A DNA stretch of 15,670 bases from Saksenaea vasiformis B4078 (GCA_000697055.1 JNDT01001422.1:1-15670); one strand, 5' to 3'. Shown: positions 1-9,265, numbered from the stretch's first letter. Made by a program: numbers and translations. Notes: generated by a model from the letters alone, not told the origin.

Positions 1-1818
1 AGAACTTTGAATCAAGAATATGTTCCTTTGTAAAGTGGAAGTTGTCCGCATCGTTTCCAGTATGTATAGTATTCATGTAGGCACACATCAAATTGACTAC
101 TGTTTGTAGGACATTAAGAAAGCTGAAGCGACGGCGATTGCATGCAAATACGCTTTTGAACCTATTGGAGGGGGTGCTCCGGAATGGCCCAGTACAGTAG
201 AACCGACGTTACCTCTTGTAGCTATTGTTGACAGCATCTGTGATGATCTAGAGGCATTGGTTCCGAAGCCTGCGACGCAACAGAGCATCTCAGTTTCCCT
301 GACACATATATACCAGCTATGAAATACATTTTGTCTTGTTATGAAGTAGAACACCAGATGGAGACCGCCTCACAGGAAGATTCTGATGATATACCCTTGC
401 CAAGACTGTTTTCAATTTCACCGAAGCCTAGCGCAAAATGGCGGTTCATATCCATCAACGCTGAACCGCTCGCTAGTCTGCTATCGTTGGAACCACCAAA
501 GGATCCAAGTGATTATCCTCGAGTCTTTTTCGAAGTGTTTGACTTCTCCCATTTTGGTTTTAACAGTTATGATATATATATATATTAGTATCAGTTTATA
601 AGGCGCATATATTCACATTTGCACAGTTGGGAATCGTTCACTCAATGTCCCAATCGCCAGTTTGCTGGTCGGGTCCTCAGCAACGGTTATGCAGTCAACC
701 TAACTTTCTCAAGAAAAGCAAGAGATGCACTGCCAAGCACGGACATCGAGCTGGACGATTTTTCTCATCAAGAGATTGAAAACCACTTTGAGCCCTGGGC
801 ATTGGATCCGGGATTAAATCAAGTTTATACGGCTACGAATGGAAGCGGTGGGCAATCGCATCAGGTGCGACGTATTTCGACAAAGGAATATTACGCTATG
901 ACTGGTTCAACAGGAAGAGCAAAGCAGCTACAACGTGAAAAAGATAGAACTGGTATCACCCAAGTGGAGACAGAGCTGGAAAGCTGCAAGAATTCATCAT
1001 CAGAGAACCATCAGTCATACATAGCAAGTTTTCTGCATAACTTTCAAACGCTAGCAAATTTTTATGGATCTCGCATGGCTGAACGACGATTTCGAAACTA
1101 TCAAGGTGTCCAGAGAACTGAAGAGGAAATGGTCAATATCCTTGTGAATGGGGGAAAAAAGTATTCAAAAAGACGACGAAAGAAAACGAAGCGTAATCGA
1201 AACAGGCGAAAGAAAGCGACTCTTAGAAGAAAAGAACAAAGGAAGAACAAATGGCAATCGAGGTCAGTAAATTAGTGCAGATGACAGAAAATGATATACT
1301 AATGATAACCTTGTTTATAGCCCAAAAGAGTCGGCAGTTCGTTCCACTCACAGTAAACCGTGTCCCAAGAAGAAGAAATGGTATCGTGCACCCTTTGCAA
1401 CAACTTCTGAGATACCATTAGTTGTATTCGGCTCAGCGATGTTTGACGCATCTGGTCATGCGTCTATGAAAGGGAAGAGACCTGGAGTAGTCAACAAATG
1501 CAGGCGGATGTTGAAGAGACGTGAAAGAGCAGGTGAATTAATTGCTGTGACCATCGACGAATTCTACACCTCACAGGTAGGCTGTCTATAATTTGTCCTA
1601 TTCTCATACATTGTCCTTAGATTTGTCATGCATGTTTGCATCGAGATTTAACGAAGGTGGTAACTTCGGACGGCGTATCGCACCATGGTGTCTCAGTCTG
1701 TAAAAACTGTCATACACTGTGGCAACGGGACGTGAACTCAGCAAAAAACATGTACTTCATTGCGAATTCGATATGGTGCGGGCATGGGCGTCCAGAACAA
1801 TTCTGCCGGCAACCATAG
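1..1818 (+). CDS. Fanzor (TnpB-like) RNA-guided nuclease, 5' truncated by window edge
   Basis: Proposed exons: <1-59, 110-292, 358-587, 627-1262, 1321-1576, 1621-1818 (TAG stop), giving about 519 visible residues; the N-terminus lies outside the window. Seen: RuvC-I motif WALDPGLNQVYTA with its Asp at 805-807; a Lys/Arg-rich stretch at 1156-1251; the segment PLVVFGSAMF followed by a glutamate in IDEFYTSQ (1559-1561); a zinc finger with CxxC at 1624-1635 and CxxC at 1699-1710; and RuvC-III WQRDVNSAKNM with Asp at 1729-1731. This order (DPG, DExxTS, CxxC...CxxC, RDxNSAxN) is diagnostic of TnpB/Fanzor proteins, which cut DNA guided by an RNA encoded next to the gene. Splice sites at 1263 (AG|GTCAGT, branch TACTAAT, acceptor 1320) and 1577/1620 join the frames exactly. 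The first three junctions are less certain: the 293 donor is weak (GTTTCC), and 588-626 would be a 39-bp intron that removes a TAG. If that intron is not real, the gene is interrupted. Family assignment is firm; activity is inference. Confidence 0.85.
572..585. repeat. (AT)n microsatellite inside the Fanzor gene
   Basis: A 14-bp alternating AT run leads directly into the in-frame TAG at 586-588. Length changes here would shift the reading frame unless the run is intronic, so this is the most fragile point of the Fanzor gene model. Confidence 0.8.
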
Positions 1819-2178
1819 CCATAAAAAAATCGCCATTACGAATATGGTTTCTTTGTTTGCCTTCGAGCGAACACGGATTTAGATATTTACGTTTTACGGT
1901 AAGCTCAAGTCTCTAAAAGTGCACATCTCTAACTATCTCTACGTTTCTCTTCCTCAAATTTTGTTTTGGTTGTATAATTTGTGGTAAGTAAATCATATCA
2001 ATCAATGGAGATACAGCATTCTTACTTTATCTTATGCAAACGCAAAATTGATCTCGAGCAGCGCAAATTCTTACACAATAAACAGTACCGTCAATGCGAA
2101 AGCAAGCATGACTGTGACTCTTATTTGGTTGCAAGATATTCCCGCCACGCGCAACGCGATTGCTGTAGCTGTTCCGCA
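1819..2178 (+). other. Intergenic: Fanzor 3' flank and gene A upstream region
   Basis: 360 bp without a convincing gene. The first part follows the Fanzor stop, where the guide RNA of TnpB/Fanzor systems normally lies. It contains only a weak inverted pair (CCATA at 1813-1817, TATGG at 1844-1848). A pyrimidine-rich stretch at about 1923-1960 resembles the CT-rich promoter/leader tracts common in fungi and would serve gene A. An in-frame ATG at 2005 gives an alternative, cysteine-rich N-terminal extension of gene A that looks unlike the rest of that protein. Confidence 0.5.
2139..2146 (+). promoter_or_regulatory. E2F-like site TTCCCGCC upstream of gene A
   Basis: TTCCCGCC lies 32 bp before the chosen ATG of gene A and is followed by ACGCGCAACGCG, which resembles MCB-type (ACGCGT) cell-cycle elements. 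It matches the E2F core TTSSCGC. It would be transcribed leader or promoter only if the 2179 start is right. Short motif, so chance is possible. Confidence 0.35.
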
Positions 2179-3912
2179 ATGTTCACTCCACAAAGATCGC
2201 GCGAGTACAGTCGATCAGACCTTAAAACTCCTGAAACTTCCAAAATGGATGTGAGCTTTGCAGCAACACCGTCTTCTTCACCGTTTCATGCCCTGTCTCC
2301 TGTTGTGGATGCATTGAAACATGTTCGAGATAATGCTACCCGAGAATTTGATAAAATCTATGGAAACTTCATTACAGGCAGAAATCTTAAAAGCTCAGAG
2401 GTAATCTGATCTATTAAAACGCAATGATGGACGCATTTAAAATATATCATAGCAACGGAAAGTCACCAAACGATCGCATAAAATGGCACAACGATCACAA
2501 AGAAACTATACCCCTAAACCGGCAAATTCTGCAAGTACATCACTAACACCTTTCATGGAAAATCATTCATTATGCGATGATGATAAAGGTATTTATTGAA
2601 AACTTATGCCGATTGCTCAATAGCATATCTTAGCTTCTTATCGTCAAAGTTTTGACATTCCTTCTGTAAATGAAGGAGACAGTCAGTATGCGATGACACC
2701 GAACATAATGCCTCGTAGCCCTAGTGATAGATACGCACCACGAAAAAATCAGTACCTATCAACACTTCCGGAAGCATTCTCGGTCCATCGTTCGTCTATA
2801 ACACTCAGTAAAAAATTGGAGGATGAGGACCAACGTATGAACAGGCTTCAATCAGATCTGTATGATATCCAAAGACAGGTACAGCGCTATTCTTGCGACG
2901 CCGATTAACCTTTCTGTAGGCATCTTATCTTGCGACGTCGGCAGGATCATCATCCAATTCTACGCTTAATGTTTACGAATCAAACACAAGCAAACGATGT
3001 CGTCTGCAACAGTCTTCCCCGCGACAACAGACACGCATGCGGAGATCCACATCTCACCAGTCACCATTTACATCTAGCCCTGATGCACATCATGGATCCT
3101 CACATCAGGAATTTTCTATCATATCTGATTCTGTACAGCCGTCGATTTCTCATATCCCGACCCCACCTCCGCCACCACCTCTCCCTCTGCCAACAATAAC
3201 AAACACTCATCACCCGGTACGATCTAGAGCGAACTCAGAGAGATCCAATGTAAGATTTATTACTAGGACGTAACTTTTTTACGAGTTCATCCGGCAGGAT
3301 TCATCTAGTCACACGCCCACACGCTTGATGAGCGATGTGTTAAAGGATATTCCTAGAGCACAACTGCGATCGACCGCCACGATAAGGTATCTTTCACGCG
3401 GTGTACATCACTGTACTAAATATCACTTGAAAAGGACACCAAATGGTAGTCGAATCGTGAATAAGTTTTGGAAAGAAATACATGGTCAAGACGCTAATAT
3501 GAGGTCAACTCCTCGAAAGCAATCGTTGTTGGTATCACAGAAGTCGAACTGGGCTGAGGATGACGAGTTTTGGGAATCTCCGAATGAACGTTCAAGCAGA
3601 TTTAATGAAAAGCTGCTCCGTGTAGTTGAAGCCGAGAAAGAGCAACAACAGGAAAGGTGTAGGACACCAGAACGCAAAACATTGGAGGATGAGATGAAAG
3701 TTGCCAACCACAAAGCACTTCAAACCGAGTTAGAGACTGTGCGTAAAGATATTGCACAGCGAATGTTTGCTTTGAAACCAATACGGTCAGGCCAGTATGA
3801 GAGCAGCAGTCCCCTCCCTCCCGGTATGAATGAAGCACAGCAAATCGATGGCGATGAGTGGATGTTCGGTGGTCAAGAATACATTGTAGATGAATATAAC
3901 CATAATCAATAA
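2179..3912 (+). CDS. Gene A: disordered coiled-coil protein with polyproline run, function unknown
   Basis: Six exons: 2179-2400, 2453-2588, 2634-2878, 2920-3249, 3298-3386, 3435-3912 (introns 52, 45, 41, 48, 48 bp); all phases agree and give about 499 aa. Seen: an N-terminal Ser/Thr/Pro-rich segment and a short charged helix around residues 45-75; a predicted coiled coil about 173-201 (LSKKLEDEDQRMNRLQSDL); a Ser/His-rich disordered part with a polyproline run about 281-292; a short amphipathic segment MSDVLKDIPRAQLRS (322-336) followed by TPNGSRI; a long charged helix about 393-454; and an acidic C-terminus. Polyproline plus a helix of the form VLxDIxxxQLR recalls WH2/actin-binding proteins, but the match is loose. 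The last intron (3387-3434) has a weak acceptor, and both spliced and unspliced forms stay in frame. The start could instead be ATG 2005. I do not recognise the family. Confidence 0.75.
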
Positions 3913-4062
3913 CCTTAACAACAATACTTCAAATATAAATATTGAAAATTAGTCGATAAAATCATTCATGCTTGCTAATGTGGCTTGGGCTGATTCCGCA
4001 GAACCGTTTCATTCCTGCAGGCTGACTTTGATTCACTCCATAACCCACCCCCTTCTCTCAAC

Positions 4063-5523
4063 ATGGAACCACAGTACATTCCGCGCAGACGCCATTCACG
4101 TGCGAGCTATACGGACGATGAAGAACAAGCCAATAGAATGTCCGATTTGGAGGGAGACAAGGAGTTCATAAGACGACGGAGATCGTCCTCGACATCATTA
4201 CCGGCATCACCATCCTCGTCGTACAAAATGAGTGTCGATTCTGACGACGCTCGCTCAACTTCTTCCATGTCTATAGGAAGACAGTCAAATAGCAACCTTT
4301 CCCGTCAGGCGACACCAGTTTCGTTTCTAACCCCGTCCATGGATCAGAATATCATGCGACGACCATTATCCACTCGATCCATATCAGAACTTGCCAGTAC
4401 CGGGCATTCTTCGACATGGTCGAGCTACGATACAACTTCTAAAAATACCCGAGGCTTAGACGAAGTAATGATTGATGAACCCGTAGAGCAGGAGGATAGT
4501 AATAACGGACGGGCGCGGAAGCTTGTGCTTCAACCGAAACATCACCACATTCCCATACCGGCAAGCTCTTCTGTCTATCGAAGCACAAGCACCGAACTAA
4601 GGAGGGATCCTGAGCGTAGAAGCGTTAATCGTAGAAGCTCGCTGCTAGTAAGAATAATGTGTTATTACAAACACTTATCCAGTTTCTCCCGTAGCCAAAA
4701 TCGAAGGCACTTGCTAGAGTGTTAACGCAGGCAGAGGTAAATTGATGCCTGAATGATGTAGTCTCGTTTCTCTTTTTTCTCTATTTTTTGTGACACAGTA
4801 CTATGAATAGGAAGATACCCATCTCGCTGATGTTGAGATGCGCCGTGAACAGGAAACAACACATCAAATTAAGGAGCGTCTGGGAAAGTCCTCCATGGAC
4901 ACAGATGGCGCTTCCAAATCCGAAGTATGGAGTTAATTATTATTATGTGATGGCTAAAATATACACTAGACCGCTGTTCCACCCGCAGCCTGGGTACGTC
5001 TGCGGGATATAGACTCCTCACCCAATATGGCCCCTTATCAATGTTCTAAATTAAACCCTGAGATGGAAATGACGGTATGGCATCATGGGAAAACAGATCG
5101 ATTATTTATTATGTTTTATCATATCGTTAGCATTTTCAATTTGAGAATTTACCGTCACCAGTTCAACAAACATTTCGGAGCGTCAAGAGAAAAGGTAAAA
5201 TGATCATAGCAACATGCATTGGCGTTTTCTTTTACCCTATTGATTTGTGTACAGCATCGGAAGACCGTTTATTTGAGCCTTATCCAGCAGCAAGCTTGAA
5301 GAGAAGAGCAGTATCCCCATCTGTCTCCTTGTCTGGGTCTCCTGTACTCACCGGCATTTCCAGTCCTCCTGCCGCTTATGCCACCTATTACGGATCAAGC
5401 CCAACAAGCAGCAGTGCTAATGCCGCTGCGCGAGCTCAACAGAAAACCGGGCACATTACATCAAGCTCGTTCAACCTTCATGATGCAAGTGGGGGTTTAA
5501 GCAGGATGTCCTTGAGTGAGTGA
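4063..5523 (+). CDS. Gene B: Ser/Arg-rich protein with conserved-looking C-terminus, function unknown
   Basis: Six exons: 4063-4647, 4695-4736, 4811-4924, 4970-5074, 5131-5194, 5255-5523 (introns 47, 74, 45, 56, 60 bp), about 392 aa. The ATG sits in CAACATGG after a CT-rich leader, a typical fungal start context, only 150 bp after gene A. Seen: basic/Ser-rich N-terminus with RRR patches and many S-P or R-x-x-S sites (phosphorylation-prone, probably disordered); a charged helix about 196-235 (LARVLTQAE then VEMRREQETTHQIKERL); and a C-terminal block with SVKRKASEDRLFEPYP (about 300-314) and KRRAVSPSVSLSGSP (319 on), ending in a Ser/Ala-rich tail. KRK and KRR could be nuclear-localisation signals. 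The 14-codon second exon and the 5130 acceptor (versus 5145) are the weaker points. No named family recognised; a nuclear or regulatory role is a guess from composition. Confidence 0.7.
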
Positions 5524-5838
5524 GTGAATGAAATTAGCTGATACATGGTGATTATGTTCATTGTATGTAACATTTGTTTTTATTTTCATGTAATTATGGT
5601 GCGATCAAAGTTTAGTCTAGTTTCACATACTCTTCATTATATCTTGAAGATTTTACATTGCTAAATGGATTTGCACAATCAACAGACGAGAGGTCACTGT
5701 TGTTGTGCAACGGACTGACTTTCTATCTGAGAAGAAAAAAAAGACTATTCCCCGTAGTTCTATATACGAATCCAATTGAAGATACTCATTCAATAAATAA
5801 TATAAAGTGAATGCGACGCGTATTTCCTTTCTTTGTAT

Positions 5839-5852
5839 CCTACGTACGTAGG
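5839..5852. repeat. 14-bp perfect palindrome
   Basis: CCTACGTACGTAGG is fully self-complementary. It could be a dimeric factor site or chance; nothing nearby decides. Confidence 0.6.
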
Positions 5853-5888
5853 GAAAGATAATGACCCGATTAGTAAGTAATCTCCTAG

Positions 5889-5962
5889 GAAACAAGAACT
5901 CTAAATGGTGGTTTGAAAGAAGTCCGTCACCAACTGCACTTCCTCCTATTTATGGTGGTTAG
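5889..5962 (+). other. Coding-like segment ending SPSPTALPPIYGG-stop
   Basis: Open frame from a possible acceptor (CCTAG at 5884-5888) to TAG at 5960-5962. Its end, SPSPTALPPIY, matches a second segment 650 bp downstream at 9 of 11 residues, with mostly synonymous base differences. It could be a terminal exon or a piece of a repeated element. Confidence 0.3.
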
Positions 5963-6245
5963 CTGTGGCAGCTAGTCCAATTCACTTGTTGGAGGCCGAG
6001 CGGTAGGTGGTTCTTAAAATCGATTTGTTTTGACAGCTGCATCTGGCCAATGTTGTGTTTTTCTTTTAGCCTTCCGCATACATCTAACGTGATCCCTTAA
6101 GTAATTAGTCCATTAGCCAAGGGAGGTGTTTATTCCCCATGCGGTTTCTCTATTAAGTATTCTCAGAAAAAAAGCGCATATACACACATTTACGCATTCG
6201 TGGAGCATAGCGAAAGGGGAGTAAAGTACAAAAGCTATACTATGT

Positions 6246-6380
6246 TCAAAGTAAATGTGAAGTCTGCATTTTGCATCCAAGCCATCTTTGCCACCACTTC
6301 AGGGACCTTCTTAACATGTTTAGAGAAGCTCTAACCTGATGGTCAAAGTCTTGAAGAGATTTATTATTCATTCTATTCAT
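6246..6380 (-). pseudogene. Possible decayed transposase fragment (piggyBac-like?)
   Basis: A 45-codon minus ORF, ATG at 6380 to TGA at 6246. It contains DFDHQVRASLNMLRRSLKWW (KWW at 6299-6291). The spacing of D..DxQ..R.....RRS.KWW resembles the C-terminal part of piggyBac-type transposases, where D..DQ is followed by an R(S/R)xKWW block. The flanking minus strand is full of stops, so at best this is a remnant. Resemblance is from memory of the family pattern only. Confidence 0.2.
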
Positions 6381-6500
6381 GCGAACCTATCATGTCAGTG
6401 ACTTGAGCTTCCACTTGGCTGGAATAGCCCTTAAAAGCTAGTGGAACTCTTTTTTCACTATCCGATAACCTTGTACTGTAAAAAAGAAACTTTTCCTTAG

Positions 6501-6653
6501 CCTTCTACGTGTGTCTTTTGTAAGTGGTTTACGTTGGGTGTCCAACTTTCTTTGTTTATAGCGTGGTCGCCAGAATCAACTGCATTGCCCCCCATTTACC
6601 GAACCTTCAATAGGTTACAGTGTCTAGCGCCGAATAAGACCATTACTGGTCCC
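6501..6653 (+). other. Coding-like segment containing SPESTALPPIY
   Basis: A 50-codon open frame preceded by a good acceptor (CTTTTCCTTAG, ending at 6500) and closed by TAG at 6651-6653. A second acceptor (TTTGTTTATAG, ending 6561) lies just before WSPESTALPPIYRTFNR. It shares the peptide with 5921-5953. No other exon of such a gene was found. Confidence 0.3.
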
Positions 6654-7775
6654 ACATAGAAAGTTAGATGGAAAACAAAATAGCCCAATTGCAGCTAAAA
6701 TTTCCTATTTGTTTCCTTTCTCGTGTATTTGTCGCAAAGCAAAAACAAATAAGATTCGATGGCGAAAACCGTCGCTAAGTTTATAGAGTTCATCTCTATG
6801 ATGCGTGCAGCGCAAACTTTTGCCCACGAACTATGATCGAGATCTTCCCCAATTTTACCTGCTGTGGGGGATTAGAATTAAAAGCCGGAGATTTCCACGT
6901 TTGACCTGTAATGGACATCAGCATAACCTTGGCAAAAGAAGATTACAGTTTCGAGCTATAGGATTAGGCCAAAACGCGGTCTCCAGCATCCCTGCATTGC
7001 AGTTTCTGAGTATTGACTCTATCTTCACACTATTCAGGACTATCAGTAAGGATACTTTGGTGTGGTTCAAAATCGCTTGTTGGTATAGAGACCTAACAAA
7101 CAAGCAAGGTTGATTTTCTCCATGTACTACACAAGTGTGAGAGAATTTGAATATTTGTTTATACAAAACGAAAAACTTGACTGTCAGCATGATCATGCAT
7201 TATGTATGATAGTCGTGCGATGTAGAACCTGACAAAAAGATCTACACTGCCCTGTGGTCCTATCCAAGGAAAGATCAAACCTTCTTTTTGCTAGTGGTGC
7301 TACTCTTGTCAGTTTTTCGTCTAGCGCTTTTATTACTTGTGCCAAAGATGCAGCAATACGTTGACTAGAAGATTCTGATCATCAATCACATAAAAAAAAA
7401 ACGTGAAATCGTTTTGCTCTTATTTTTGTTGATAGTGTGCACTTTTAGGCGGGGTAGATGACAGAGAAAAAAAAAGGGGGGATGTTTTTCTTGTCTGAAA
7501 CGACACATACATTAACGTAGATCTTGAGGAACATAGCTAAATGATTTTGGTATTTAGGCGAAGGGAAGGACTATAGTGAGGTAAAGGAAGCAAAAAGAAA
7601 AAAGATATATGACACAGTTACCCTCGGACAGGGAAAAAGGGGAAAAGAGAAGGTATGAGAGTAACTATCGTTATCCCCAAAAAGAATCGTATGTAAGAAA
7701 GGTAGATAGAGATGGAACAGTAAATAGTTAAAGAAAAAGGTTTTGTGTGTGATTACATATAAAACATAGGAGATT

Positions 7776-9265
7776 TCATGAAGCTGCTTCGATGATCACA
7801 TCACGATCAGAGAGAAATTGTCGATAGGATGAGTGAGGAAGCCACGCCGTTAGTTGAGATGAGGAAAATCTGTCGAGGTCCAGGTCTTTCATGAACGTTG
7901 AATCTTCGTAGATCATTGGATAATCGTGTTGCTTGCAAGTGATGGTGGCACTTTTGCTGTTGTCTGCTAATTCGACGTGTGTTGTTTTGTGATTCGTAGG
8001 GTTCATTATGAAAAACGGTAGATAGATTTTTTCCGCATTTCGACGTTGCTCCTGTTGTTGGCTGTTACGGCAGACCAATTTCCGTATTTGCAGATGCTAA
8101 TGGGAGGCTGTTCGTTAGGCAATTGCTTAATTGTCGCTATGTATAGATCTTACCCGTTCCAGCTTGTTCTGAAGTTGGCGGCACGACTGATCTTTCAGTG
8201 ACAAAAGTCTTGATTGGCGGTCCTCTTCTTCTTCAATCTGTCTCTGGAGATCTAGTCGTCGTTCGCATTCATCGCTGTCTTGCTCTGTGTCTTCCTCAGT
8301 TGCCTGGTAGTAGTCCGGGATACCGAGCCATTTAATTTCTCGTTTTCCCTTGGCAATAATATCCATTGCCATAAGTACATTGAGGGCATCGTAGACACGG
8401 CGACGAATGTTTTTTTGGTCATAAGGTTGTCTCTAGAAGGATTACTATATTAAACAATTATCCTTCTACAAGCGTCGAGACTTACGTCGCCATCAGAGCC
8501 CGTGCCGGCTCGGATATCTTGGGCAAGTTCGTCTGCGACCTAAAATGCAGGATTTCGGTAAGATTTTAAGAATCGAGGGAGAGGGAAAGGTACCTCGTTG
8601 TAAGTAGTCACACCTTTTTCAGCTACTTTATCGCACACTTGCTTACTAAAGTGCCTTAGACCCTTCGTGACTCGTGAATCCACAAGCACTGACTTGGTTC
8701 GGCAGGCCTGCACAGATGATCGGCCAAGTCGTGGTGGCTTGTGACATTTACGCTTCTTTGAGGGCTCACGAGAGATTTGGCGTGGACGACCACGTTTCAG
8801 CAAAGGAGTGTTATTGCTAAAATGCGACTGGTAGTTGTTTTTCGTTTCTTCTTCATCCAACTGCCGTAACTCGGGATCTGAGTTCAGCAGAGAGGCAATG
8901 GAACCTTTGCGGTTGTTTCTCGGGATGGAAGAAAGTGAAGGAGGTGGCGAAAGACGGTGTGAATATACTTGAGAGTTTTGTTCGGGCGATGGAAAACTAG
9001 ACAAGGTTTCGACTGGAGCGGGAGATGTAGTAGTAGAAGAGGACGGGGGCGAAGGCGGGATAGCATTTTGAAGCGGTGGTAAGTTAAAATCTTCAAACTT
9101 CCACATTGGTTTCCACACATCGGGAGAACGCGTGGCATCCACTTTATATCGATCAACAAGGGAAGGAAGCTTAGTGAAGTAGTTGGAGGAGCCTGGTGGT
9201 GACAATGTAAATGGCCTACTCGACGACGGAATCAGGGGTTCAAATGTCTGCATCACTGGTATCAT
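7776..9265 (-). CDS. DP: Transcription factor DP (E2F dimerisation partner)
   Basis: Four exons on the minus strand: 9265-8594, 8539-8486, 8432-8154, 8096-7776, with introns of 54, 53 and 57 bp and all phase 0; 441 aa. DP proteins pair with E2F and bind TTTSSCGC sites in promoters of S-phase genes. Seen: disordered Ser/Pro-rich N-terminus (1-150); basic stretch LKRGRPRQ (156-163, AT-hook-like GRP core) and SKKRK (169-173), a likely nuclear signal; winged-helix DNA-binding domain about 200-282 with [27 protein letters not shown], the recognition motif [11 protein letters not shown] (252-262) and REIKWLGIP; a charged coiled coil about 290-345 for dimerisation; and the DP C-terminal domain with LVCRNS and [10 protein letters not shown]. 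Exon joins fall exactly where the family sequence continues ([23 protein letters not shown]). The N-terminus is longer than the DNA-binding core needs. Start at 9265 is the first in-frame ATG and follows a pyrimidine-rich leader on this strand. Identity is very secure. Confidence 0.95.

Larger units (their letters stand above)
5524..7775. other. Convergent intergenic region with coding-like scraps
   Basis: 2.25 kb between the ends of gene B (+) and the DP gene (-). No continuous gene can be built. It contains the 3' UTRs of both neighbours, a 14-bp palindrome, two short + strand segments that encode nearly the same peptide (5921-5962 and 6567-6608), a 45-codon minus ORF with a transposase-like look (6246-6380), and purine-rich DNA at 7440-7740 next to the DP stop. 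The + frame at 5660-5808 is also open for about 49 codons but lacks recognisable motifs. Decayed mobile-element DNA is the simplest reading. Confidence 0.5.

Noticed and set aside
2005..2178. N-terminal extension of gene A from ATG 2005
   Set aside because: In frame, but the extra residues are Cys-rich and unlike the rest of the protein; kept only as an alternative start.
3823..4062. Genes A and B as one fused gene through an intron ending at 4001 or 4020
   Set aside because: Possible by splice signals, but A ends in a coding-like acidic tail with its own stop, and B has a CT-rich leader and a good CAACATGG start.
6648..6660. 13-mer GGTCCCACATAGA also present at 13503-13515
   Set aside because: A match of this length is expected about once by chance in a window this size, and the flanks do not align.
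6805..7113. 102-codon + strand ORF
   Set aside because: No recognisable motif, odd composition, opposite strand also open; not supportable as a gene.
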